Part shown: piece by piece, positions 43,870-51,177 of the stretch
Numbering within the stretch: position 1 is the first letter of the stretch
Layout: every line of letters starts with the position of its first letter
Source of the DNA: Haloarcula sp. H-GB4
GTDB taxonomy: Archaea; Halobacteriota; Halobacteria; Halobacteriales; Haloarculaceae
Direction: 5' to 3'
NCBI RefSeq assembly: GCF_030848575.1
Contig: NZ_JAVDDX010000002.1
Location: 868,001-932,000, forward strand
Length of the DNA stretch: 64,000 nucleotides
The notes under the pieces: generated by a model
What the model was told of the DNA's origin: nothing
Database searches by the model: none
The model's input: the letters and a program-made list of their open reading frames with translations, nothing else
Program-made: the position numbers and the translations under genes

Positions 43870-45165
43870 ATGGATAGTAGTAGTCAAGATGAGGATAATT
43901 CTATACTATATGAAGAAACATCTCGACAATTGCAAGAACAAATCGAGACAACGAGGGCAGCAAAGGTACATGGGGCCAAAATAATTAGAATAATTGCAAC
44001 ACTACTAACTATATTATTAGCGATTACAAGTACTCTTATAACAGTTTTATTATCAGATTTAGTGAGTCTAAACGAATTAGATGTTTCTATTAATCAGTCT
44101 AAATTAGTTGAGACCTTCGGCTTATTTTCTGAGATACAATATACAATACTATCATTCTTCATAATATTCGGCCTATTATTTTATTTTAATAGATTATTCC
44201 AAGAGTTGGGTACATCATTCAATGAATCACTGAAAATAATGTCTCCTATTGACATACAGCGGGGTGCTGATCTTGGAGAATTAGAAGATAAGAATTCACC
44301 TTATTCAAAGGGTATCTCAGATGACGTAATTGAGAATAATATTGAGATAATAAAAGACAATGCTAAAAAAGTGAATGATATACAACATCGGTGGGAAATA
44401 AGCCACTCATCTTTAGTTGATATGTTATATTCGTCAGTATTCTTCGCATTACTCTTGCTGTCGCTAGTTGTGAACCATGGAGTCGCAATATTATGTGGAA
44501 GCTTGCTTCTAATGTACTTACATTATCGCTGGGTATTGAAAAATAATGGGCACAAAACATTCAAAAACATTACAAAAAACCACTATATTATTGATATCTC
44601 AAAGATTCTTTCCGCGCTGTTGATTTCCACTCTGTTGTATGCTACGCCGGGAGGGGGGGGCGTACTCCCTAGACTTCTTGTATTATTAGGATTGGTTCCT
44701 CCGATAATTGCATGTTATCGTTTTTGGAAGAACTTCTCAGGTGATGAGATTGTCAGATATAGTAGCAAAGAAGTTTTTCTTGCCACTTATTTAATGATAC
44801 TGTTCATATTTTTATTAGGTAATGATAATATCATGGATAGTTTTCCACTCACCCTATTAGGAGTCCTGTTTATTCTTTCGTTTATTTATGCAATGATCGC
44901 GGCCGTGGTTGGAGCCTGGAGTGGAGCCTATCATCTTAGTGAAAAATATGGATTCAGTGTATCAGGACTTGGAATTATAATATCAGTGGTCTTCGTAGCA
45001 TTTGGTTACCTGATCGAAGATCCGGGAAGCTATATTCTATATATTTCCGGCATATCAAGTTTAGTCTTCTTTTGTTGGGCAATCTACGATCTATACAGCA
45101 GAGGGGTTGAAATCACAGAGACAGAGGGAGTTTTCGATAGTTTTAGCCGTAACCGGCAGGAGTGA
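43870..45165 (+). CDS. A+T-rich multi-spanning membrane protein, unknown
   Basis: This 431-residue protein is not like the surrounding genes in base or codon use: ATA, TTA, AAT and AGA dominate. The N-terminal 35 residues are a polar helix (EETSRQLQEQIETTRAAKVHG). Two TM helices follow (about 38-66 and 88-108), then a soluble loop (115-180) and at least six more TM helices to 410, ending in a short acidic tail. A G8 run at 44653-44660 encodes a glycine stretch. I recognise no family. The location at the end of a viral operon, with foreign composition, suggests a cargo gene such as superinfection exclusion or defence. That role is not shown by the sequence. Confidence 0.75.
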   Translation: MDSSSQDEDNSILYEETSRQLQEQIETTRAAKVHGAKIIRIIATLLTILLAITSTLITVLLSDLVSLNELDVSINQSKLVETFGLFSEIQYTILSFFIIFGLLFYFNRLFQELGTSFNESLKIMSPIDIQRGADLGELEDKNSPYSKGISDDVIENNIEIIKDNAKKVNDIQHRWEISHSSLVDMLYSSVFFALLLLSLVVNHGVAILCGSLLLMYLHYRWVLKNNGHKTFKNITKNHYIIDISKILSALLISTLLYATPGGGGVLPRLLVLLGLVPPIIACYRFWKNFSGDEIVRYSSKEVFLATYLMILFIFLLGNDNIMDSFPLTLLGVLFILSFIYAMIAAVVGAWSGAYHLSEKYGFSVSGLGIIISVVFVAFGYLIEDPGSYILYISGISSLVFFCWAIYDLYSRGVEITETEGVFDSFSRNRQE

Positions 45166-45205
45166 ACGGTGTATTTTGGAGAAGTGGCATTAGCCACACG
45201 ACTAA

Positions 45206-45238
45206 GGGGAACCCGGAAGCCTGCGCACCGGGTTCCCC
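45206..45238. terminator. Perfect 11-bp stem-loop I
   Basis: GGGGAACCCGG at 45206-45216 and CCGGGTTCCCC at 45228-45238 are perfect reverse complements around an 11-base loop. It lies between convergent genes (stop at 45165, stop at 45372) and could end transcription from both sides, or be part of a replication origin. No long T-run follows on either strand. Confidence 0.55.
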
Positions 45239-45242
45239 CTGA

Positions 45243-45290
45243 TCGCGCGGCTGGGTGACGTGACCAACGGGAACGAACCCAGCCGCGCGA
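45243..45290. other. Perfect 14-bp stem-loop II
   Basis: TCGCGCGGCTGGGT at 45243-45256 pairs perfectly with ACCCAGCCGCGCGA at 45277-45290 across a 20-base loop containing ACCAACGGGAACG. It starts four bases after stem-loop I. Such large adjacent stems between two convergent viral operons are unusual; origin, packaging or structured RNA are possible roles. Confidence 0.6.
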
Positions 45291-45371
45291 CACGCGATTT
45301 TCGGGGAAAGGGCACAGTATTGCCGCAAAACTATTGTGTTGGACAGTGATGCCTCTATTCAATGGGCGTGG

Positions 45372-47135
45372 CTACCCGCCGTGCCACTCGTCGGCGGGCG
45401 GGCAGCCAGCCGCCCGCCATGCCTCAAAGTCGAAGCCCTCGCGGCCCTTCTCAGCCGCCCGCGCTTCGCGCAGGTAGTCGCCGGAGCGGTATGCTGTCTC
45501 GAAGGCTTTCGAGAGGTCACGAAACCGCTCTCGGCCGGTCTCCGCAGTCTCAACGACGACGTGAACACCGTAGGTGTTCTCCTCGACACACTCGGTGTAT
45601 GCCGTCTGGATTTCGCGCATGATGGTCTGTGCTTCCTCGAAGTCGGCTGGCGTGTAGCCCATCTTCAGCACTTTCCGACAGTCGTCAGCGTCGGTTTCCG
45701 TGATTGCATACTCCCGTCGAATTCGCGCCCACCGTGACCGGGAGCGTTCTTCGGCCGCGTCGGCCAGTTCCATCGTAGCGCTCCCGATCTCCTGCTCGAA
45801 GCGCTCGCCCGCCGCGCGGACCCGCTTCAGTAGCTCCTGCTGGATCTTCTTCGAGGACAGTTCCATCTCGCCGTAGGTGTGCTCGATCAGCCCCTCCATC
45901 CGCTGGATGACAGTCCGGATAGTCCGGTACGTGTAGCCCGTCTTCTCGGCTGCCTTCTGCGGCGAAACCTTCCCACCGTCGGTGAGTAGCAGTTCCGTCA
46001 CGTCGCGGTCGGCAGTGGTCATGTCTCCCCAGAGTTGCATCACGCGGTGCTCCTGGTCGTTCTCGATCTTCGGCAGCGGGCACTGGACGAACTTCCGGGC
46101 TTCCGTCGTATCCCGGATGTTCCAGAACGGATCAAAATCGACGAACACACTGCTCTCGGCACTTGTCGCCAGCCCACACCAGTCCAGACAGTTCAAGATC
46201 GTCTCTTCGAGTTCACGCCGGGCGTCGTCGAGGTTGTCCCACCGAACGGTCTGCTCGGTTCGGCTGGTCTGGTAGGACACCTCGAATTTCGGATGGTACA
46301 TCGGATGATCCGGTTCGTAGTTGTCCGGGTGGTTCGGGTAGTAGTGTTTGAGTTCCTTCCCCAGCCCATGCCCACGGACCAACTGGTCGGCTTTCTCGTC
46401 TTCGACCGTGGCGGTAACATAGTAGCCGGGCAGTTTCGTGTTGTCTTCGACGTGCTTGCGATACCCCGAGCGGTCACCCTGAATGAGTGTGTGACAGCGC
46501 GCTATCGGTCCATCCGGCGCGTACAGCGGCCCGCTGTCTTCGCGGTGTAACCGGACGTAGTAGGCCAAATCGTTGATGTGACTGTCCGGGTGTGGCTGGT
46601 CGAAGTACCGCGCGGCAATCCCGTAGGCGTCCATCACGCGCTTCACGAGCGACAGGTACCGCTTGTGGGGGATATTGGACGCCTGTACCTGCACGTCGAT
46701 GTAGGGCTCGCCGTACTGTGGTACCGAGACAGGTTCCCCGTCAGCCGTGAGATTCGGCCACCGTGGACGGACAGTAATCGTCCCGCCCTTCACGCGCTTG
46801 TCCCGATCTGCCCGCTTCCCCTCGTAGGTGGGCGAGTCCTTCGAGACAAAGTAGAACTGGAACTCACGGACGTTCTGGATCTGGAACTCCGGGTTGTCCC
46901 AGGCATCCAGACCGCTCTCAGAGTAGTCGAAACAGGTGGCCCATGTCTCACCTGCGAGTTCGATATCGCGCGTGGGTTTGCCTTCGGTCTCCCAGCGGTC
47001 GCCCCACTCCTTGATGAGCGAGTCCATCGCGTAGTATGGTTTCAGCCCGTAATCCGGAACACCGGGATCGGGATGCACGCCAATGGTAAAGCGCAAGTCG
47101 CCCTCATGAGGGGCGCACTTGAGGTGCCGCGACAT
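45372..47135 (-). CDS. Putative betapleolipovirus-type replication protein
   Basis: This 587-residue protein begins MSRHLKCAPHEGDLRFTIG and contains GLKPYYAMDSLIKEW near residue 30, motifs I associate with the haloarchaeal DUF7845 group found in betapleolipoviruses and plasmids. Residues 395-460 form a winged-helix-like region (TADRDVTELLLTDGGKVSPQKAAEKTGYTYRTIRTVIQRME), and the C-terminal 120 are helical. No rolling-circle HUH motif is present. Virus genomes of this group need it as their probable initiator, but this is not biochemically proven. It ends the leftward operon starting at 47702 and is convergent with the A+T-rich gene. Confidence 0.72.
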   Translation of the reverse strand: MSRHLKCAPHEGDLRFTIGVHPDPGVPDYGLKPYYAMDSLIKEWGDRWETEGKPTRDIELAGETWATCFDYSESGLDAWDNPEFQIQNVREFQFYFVSKDSPTYEGKRADRDKRVKGGTITVRPRWPNLTADGEPVSVPQYGEPYIDVQVQASNIPHKRYLSLVKRVMDAYGIAARYFDQPHPDSHINDLAYYVRLHREDSGPLYAPDGPIARCHTLIQGDRSGYRKHVEDNTKLPGYYVTATVEDEKADQLVRGHGLGKELKHYYPNHPDNYEPDHPMYHPKFEVSYQTSRTEQTVRWDNLDDARRELEETILNCLDWCGLATSAESSVFVDFDPFWNIRDTTEARKFVQCPLPKIENDQEHRVMQLWGDMTTADRDVTELLLTDGGKVSPQKAAEKTGYTYRTIRTVIQRMEGLIEHTYGEMELSSKKIQQELLKRVRAAGERFEQEIGSATMELADAAEERSRSRWARIRREYAITETDADDCRKVLKMGYTPADFEEAQTIMREIQTAYTECVEENTYGVHVVVETAETGRERFRDLSKAFETAYRSGDYLREARAAEKGREGFDFEAWRAAGCPPADEWHGG

Positions 47136-47137
47136 CC

Positions 47138-47281
47138 CTACCTCCCGTCCTCGATCTCCGCGACGGCCTGCTCGACTTCGGCCTGACTCTTTGCGAGAGG
47201 TTGGAAGTTTGTCCAGTCGAAATGAAGGGGCTCGCCCGCTTCTACGTCGTACAGCTCCGAGGCACGAACGAACCCCTTCAT
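47138..47281 (-). CDS. Small protein before replication gene
   Basis: This 47-residue reading frame starts MKGFVRASELYDVEAGEPLH. Its ATG overlaps the stop of the HTH gene upstream (ATGA), and its stop is two bases from the replication gene's start. The linkage favours a real gene, although too short for a domain call. The product is acidic and helical at its end (AEVEQAVAEIEDG). Confidence 0.5.
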   Translation of the reverse strand: MKGFVRASELYDVEAGEPLHFDWTNFQPLAKSQAEVEQAVAEIEDGR

Positions 47282-47475
47282 GCTGAAGTCACCTCTACTT
47301 TCTCGCGGGCTCGGCGGAGCAGATTCCCGACAGTACCGGGAGATCGGCCAGTCTTCCGGGCGTACTCGCGCGGCCCATGCTGGCCCATGCCTACGGCTTC
47401 GTAGACCTCTCGCTCGGCGTCAGTCAGCTGCGACAGATCCGGTTCGTAATCGAAGAGCGATGACTGTGGGCTCAC
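47278..47475 (-). CDS. Sigma-region-4-like small HTH protein
   Basis: This 65-residue protein ends in a helix-turn-helix, TDAEREVYEAVGMGQHGPREYARKTGRSPGTVGNLLRRAREKV, which resembles sigma-70 region 4/LuxR-type motifs. The N-terminus (MSPQSSLFDYEPDLSQ) is polar. It probably regulates the provirus replication operon or acts with the replication protein at an origin. It overlaps the genes on both sides. Confidence 0.72.
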   Translation of the reverse strand: MSPQSSLFDYEPDLSQLTDAEREVYEAVGMGQHGPREYARKTGRSPGTVGNLLRRAREKVEVTSA

Positions 47476-47702
47476 CGCCAGTCACCTCCGAAACACTCCG
47501 GGTTCCCACAGAGTTTGTAGTGAGGGCGATACGCGGCAATGGGAACCTCTGTGAAGTCTGCATCACTTCGGTAATCAGCTTCGGGACAGGCGGGTGTTGG
47601 CTCATCAGCGTCCGGATTGAGGCGGTGTAGTGTGTCCGCGTACTGCGAACGGTTCCGCACGCCCTTCTCAGGCAGTGTAGTGGGCGCTGACGCCTTACTC
47701 AT
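47472..47702 (-). CDS. Small polar protein, first gene of replication operon
   Basis: This 76-residue protein has three cysteines, in TPACPEADYR and YKLCGNPECFGG, that could bind a metal together with a histidine. It overlaps the HTH gene by four bases. The ATG at 47702 gives MSKASAPTTLPEKGVRNRSQY; the longer frame reaches into the promoter. The function is unknown. It lies about 170 bases from the right attachment site. Confidence 0.58.
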   Translation of the reverse strand: MSKASAPTTLPEKGVRNRSQYADTLHRLNPDADEPTPACPEADYRSDADFTEVPIAAYRPHYKLCGNPECFGGDWR

Positions 47703-47873
47703 CGCCCGCACCTCCGGATCGCAAAATCGCCGGACGGCGGCGACCCCCAACAAGAGACGTGTTGAACTCAGAATTTAGCGGGGGTGTCTTCGCAACCCAA
47801 TTCTGCCGTTCTCCCTCCGCTCGGACACCTATCGCTGCCGGTCCGCGTGGGATTCGATTCAGGCAGAAACTGG

Positions 47874-47887
47874 ATGGGCCCTGCCGG
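47874..47887. repeat. Right attachment site within tRNA gene (attR core)
   Basis: ATGGGCCCTGCCGG matches 33706-33719 exactly. It comprises the base after the tRNA, the discriminator, the 3' acceptor strand and the first T-stem bases of the leftward tRNA gene, whose complete copy is on this side. Integration therefore keeps the tRNA functional. Confidence 0.85.
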
Positions 47888-47949
47888 ATTTGAACCAGCG
47901 CTCAATCGGTTATGAGCCGATCGCTTTAACCAGACTAAGCTAAGGGCCC
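47875..47949 (-). tRNA. tRNA with CAU anticodon (Met elongator or Ile2)
   Basis: A complete cloverleaf can be drawn on the minus strand: acceptor GGGCCCT with AGGGCCC, D stem GCTT with AAGC, anticodon stem ATCGG with CCGAT around CTCATAA, T stem GCTGG with CCGGC around TTCAAAT, discriminator A. No intron and no encoded CCA. G1-C72 argues against the archaeal initiator. The CAU anticodon can read AUG, or AUA after modification of C34. The 3' end is the integration target of the provirus. Confidence 0.92.
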
Positions 47950-48129
47950 TTCAGAATGGTGTTGATGAGTCCGCATCTTTAGCCTGTCGGGTTGGAGTGG
48001 TGGGGTTCGGAGATGCAATCGGCCAATACAGAGAGCTCCGGCATCGGCTGTGTATGTCATCATCCAGCGCCTCCAAAAGCCGACAGCGGCGGAGTCGCAG
48101 CGCTCGTCATTTAATGAATGAAAGAACGA

Positions 48130-48202
48130 CGCCACCGCCAGGGCTCGAACCTGGGACAACCTGGGTAACAACCAGGTGCTCTACCAACTGAGCTACGGCG
48201 GC
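48130..48202 (-). tRNA. tRNA-Asn (GTT)
   Basis: The minus strand folds as a full cloverleaf: acceptor GCCGCCG with CGGTGGC, D arm GCTC..GAGC, anticodon stem CCTGG/CCAGG with loop TTGTTAC (anticodon GTT) and T arm CCAGG..CCTGG with TTCGAGC. Discriminator G. No CCA is encoded. It lies 180 bases from the CAU tRNA, just outside the provirus, and upstream of the CCA-adding enzyme gene. Confidence 0.95.
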
Positions 48203-48297
48203 GCGAACGCATTCAATCATTGCCAGAGTTGGTAATTAGGGCTTTCGTTTCCAGTCGGCATCGACACGCTTTCACGCACTTGTGCGCAAGCGGCGGT

Positions 48298-49698
48298 ATG
48301 AGCGATGAGTTCGACGCCGTCGTCGATACGGTGCGAGCGCGGGTCTCGCCCACTGACGACGAACGAGCGCAATTACAGCGGGTTGCCGACGCGGTGATGG
48401 CCGACGCCGAAGCAGCCATCGCCGACCTCCCGGTCGAGGCTGAGGTCGTGCAGGTCGGCTCGACGGCACGGGGAACGTGGACCGCTGGGGACCGAGACGT
48501 GGACGTGTTCGTCTGCTTTCCGCCGTCTATCGAGCGTGAAACGCTGGAGGAGTACGGGCTGGCCGTCGGGCACGACGTCCTGCCCGATGGGCGCGGAGAG
48601 TACGCCGAACACCCCTACGTCGTCGGCGAGCGCGAGGGGTACGCCGTGGACCTCGTGCCCTGTTATGCGGTCGAGGACGCCACAGAAATTCAGTCCGCGG
48701 TCGACCGGACACCGTTTCACACCAGATACCTGCAGGAGCGACTGGACGACACCAGCGCAGCAGAGGTGCGGGTGGCAAAGCAGTTCCTAAAGGGGATCGG
48801 CGTCTACGGGAGCGACCTCCGGACGCGCGGATTCTCGGGCTATCTGACGGAGCTGCTGGTGCTTGAGTTCGGTGGGTTCCGGGCGTTCCTCGAAGCGGTC
48901 GCGGACTGGCACCCGCCGGTTCGGCTGGACCCCGAGGACCACGGGAGCGAGACGTTCGACGACCCGCTGGTCGTCATCGACCCGACGGACCCGGAGCGCA
49001 ACGTCGCGGCGGTCCTGTCCGAAACGAACGTCGCCACGCTCCAGCACTACGCCCGGGACCTTCTCGCCGAGCCGCGGGCGTCGCTGTTCACTGAAGACGA
49101 CCCGGACCCGTTCGAAGCAGCGGAGGTTGAAGCCGCGGTGTCACAGCGGGAGACAACGCCGGTCGCGCTTCGCTTCGCGGCCCCGGATGTCGTCGACGAC
49201 CAACTCTGGCCACAGCTCCGGAAGTCCCTCGGCGGGCTCTGTAGCGAACTCGACCGTCGTGAGTTCGAGGTCCTGCGATCGGCTGCGTTTGTCGAGGACG
49301 GAAGCGGTGAGGCGGAACCGGTGGCCAACGAGAATCAGGAACGGGACGCCGTTTTGCTGCTCGAATTCTCCGTCGCCGAGCGGCCGGCTGTCGAGCGCCA
49401 TGAGGGGCCGCCGGTGCACGTCCGCGAGCACGCGAGCGGGTTCTTCGAGAAGTACGACGATGACCCCGAGGTGGCCGGTCCCTTCATCGACGGCGACCGA
49501 TACGTCGTCGAACGGCAGCGAGCGTTTACCACAGCTACTGGGTTCCTGTCGAGTGATGCCGTCTACGACGTTGGGCTGGGACGGCGGATCGAGTCGGCGC
49601 TGGAGAACGGGTACGAAGTACTGGTCGGCACAGATATCGCAGTGCTTGCCGACGGCTTCGGTGTCGACCTAGCGAGCTACTTCGATCCGAAGCCCTGA
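48298..49698 (+). CDS. cca: Archaeal CCA tRNA nucleotidyltransferase
   Basis: This 466-residue class I enzyme adds or repairs CCA at tRNA 3' ends, which is required because the tRNA genes here lack CCA. The nucleotidyltransferase signature VGSTARGTWTAGDRDVDVFV near residues 50-70 includes the two metal-binding Asp; the third is in YAVDLVPCYAVEDA. The C-terminal tail and body domains continue to the end. The ATG at 48298 opens MSDEFDAVVDTVRARVSP. The stop overlaps the convergent histone-deacetylase-like gene by 22 bases. Confidence 0.94.
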   Translation: MSDEFDAVVDTVRARVSPTDDERAQLQRVADAVMADAEAAIADLPVEAEVVQVGSTARGTWTAGDRDVDVFVCFPPSIERETLEEYGLAVGHDVLPDGRGEYAEHPYVVGEREGYAVDLVPCYAVEDATEIQSAVDRTPFHTRYLQERLDDTSAAEVRVAKQFLKGIGVYGSDLRTRGFSGYLTELLVLEFGGFRAFLEAVADWHPPVRLDPEDHGSETFDDPLVVIDPTDPERNVAAVLSETNVATLQHYARDLLAEPRASLFTEDDPDPFEAAEVEAAVSQRETTPVALRFAAPDVVDDQLWPQLRKSLGGLCSELDRREFEVLRSAAFVEDGSGEAEPVANENQERDAVLLLEFSVAERPAVERHEGPPVHVREHASGFFEKYDDDPEVAGPFIDGDRYVVERQRAFTTATGFLSSDAVYDVGLGRRIESALENGYEVLVGTDIAVLADGFGVDLASYFDPKP

Positions 49699-50684
49699 TC
49701 GGCGAGTTCATCGAGAACATCGCGGGCGTCGTCGCTGACATCATCGTCCGGCTCCATCGGCTGGTAACCGTCGAAGACCTCGTGAACGGTTGTAACCGAA
49801 TCTGAGAGCGTATCAAGTCCGTAGCCGCCTTCGAGAATGACTCCCAGCGCAGCGTCACAGGCGTCTGTGAGCGAGCGCATCCGGTCGGTCATCGCGCCGT
49901 ATCCCTCGGTCGAGACACGCATCCGTGAGATGGGATCGTGTTCGTGTGCGTCGAAGCCGGCACTGATGAGCAGCAGGTCGGGGTCGTAGTCCTTAATCGC
50001 CGGCGCAATGCACTCGTCGATTGCGGCGAGGTAGTCGGCGGTATCAGCACCGGGCTTGTACTTCACGTTGAGATTCGTGCCGTCGGCGTCGCCCTTGCCG
50101 GTCTCTTCGATGTCGCCCGTCCCGGGGTAGAGCCCGTCTTCGTGTATCGAGGCATAGAACACGTCCGAACGGTCGTAGAAGATGTCCTGTGTGCCGTTCC
50201 CGTGGTGAACGTCCCAGTCGAAGATGGCAACGCGGTCAGCGTCGGCTTCAAGCGCCGCCTGTGCGGCGACGGCCGCGTTGTTGATGAAACAGAAGCCCAT
50301 CGCGTCGTCGCCCACAGCGTGATGGCCGGGCGGCCGGCCGAGAGAGAACGGCGTATCTCGGCCGGTGTTGCCATCAAGCGCGGCTTCCGCCGCCCAGACG
50401 GCGAGGCCAGCTGACGCGAGTGCAGCGTCCCACGTCTCCTCGACTGCGACGGTGTCAGCATCCCAGTTCCCGCCGCCGTCGTCGCAGAACTCGCGGAACT
50501 CCGCGATGTAGTCGGTGTCGTGGACCGCACGGACGAGGTCGAGGTCTGCGTCGTCGGCGGTGACGTACTCGACACCGTGGTGCTCCTTGAGCGCGCGCCG
50601 TATCGCTCGAAGTCTGTCGGGACTCTCCGGATGTCGCGGCCCGGTGTCGTGGTCCAGACAGACCTCGCGGTAGCCGAAGTTCAT
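49677..50684 (-). CDS. Histone deacetylase-like amidohydrolase
   Basis: This 335-residue arginase/deacetylase-fold zinc enzyme carries RPPGHHA (catalytic His pair), FDWDVHHGNGTQDIFY with zinc Asp and His ligands, and SAGFDAHEHDP supplying a second Asp. Length and motifs match class II/acetoin-utilisation-like deacetylases. It is directly downstream of a histone gene on the same strand, the start touching the histone stop, and RPA lies further upstream. Haloarchaeal histones lack tails, so its natural substrate may be a different acetylated protein or a small amide. Confidence 0.9.
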   Translation of the reverse strand: MNFGYREVCLDHDTGPRHPESPDRLRAIRRALKEHHGVEYVTADDADLDLVRAVHDTDYIAEFREFCDDGGGNWDADTVAVEETWDAALASAGLAVWAAEAALDGNTGRDTPFSLGRPPGHHAVGDDAMGFCFINNAAVAAQAALEADADRVAIFDWDVHHGNGTQDIFYDRSDVFYASIHEDGLYPGTGDIEETGKGDADGTNLNVKYKPGADTADYLAAIDECIAPAIKDYDPDLLLISAGFDAHEHDPISRMRVSTEGYGAMTDRMRSLTDACDAALGVILEGGYGLDTLSDSVTTVHEVFDGYQPMEPDDDVSDDARDVLDELADQGFGSK

Positions 50685-51122
50685 TCAGTAGTACTGTTCG
50701 AGTTCGAAGTACGTTTCAACGTCAGCTGCCTTGATCGTCCGGCGGTCAGCATGACGAGCCAACGTAGCGGCCGCGGCGGCCGTTTCGTCGGCGTACGTTT
50801 CGAGAAGCGACGCGAGGGCGACGCGGGCATCCATTGCGACGCGGTAGTCGTCGTCGATGTCGAGCCGTGCGATGCGGTCGACCGGCGCGACGGGGAGTTC
50901 GAGGCCATCCTTTTCGGGGACCTGCTCGATGCCGAAGTCGGCCGGCATCAGCGTCTTTCGCCCGTCCGTGGTGGCCTCCGTGGCTGCTGTGACGGCAAGT
51001 GACGCGCCGTAGTCCTGTATTCGACGAGCCAGTTCCTCCGCAGCGTCGGCACTCACCCGGAGCCCGTCCGCGTTCCGCCGAATGACAGCATCCACCGGTG
51101 CGAACGGTAGCTCGACACTCAT
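50685..51122 (-). CDS. hstA: Double-fold archaeal histone
   Basis: This 145-residue protein comprises two histone folds in tandem. Fold one: ELPFAPVDAVIRRNADGLRVSADAAEEL..., fold two: ELPVAPVDRIARLDIDDDYRVAMDARVAL.... Each has the loop and helix pattern of archaeal histones, so one polypeptide makes a pseudo-dimer, the form seen in haloarchaea. It is acidic, unlike canonical histones. It is downstream of the RPA gene and upstream of the deacetylase-like gene, which fits the conserved haloarchaeal rpa2-hstA linkage. The ATG at 51122 removes 34 residues of low similarity. Confidence 0.92.
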   Translation of the reverse strand: MSVELPFAPVDAVIRRNADGLRVSADAAEELARRIQDYGASLAVTAATEATTDGRKTLMPADFGIEQVPEKDGLELPVAPVDRIARLDIDDDYRVAMDARVALASLLETYADETAAAAATLARHADRRTIKAADVETYFELEQYY

Positions 51123-51177
51123 ACCCAAACCCGGGAGTGTTGCGGTCTTAAGAGTTTCCGTAGCGTCGCTCGGCGAC

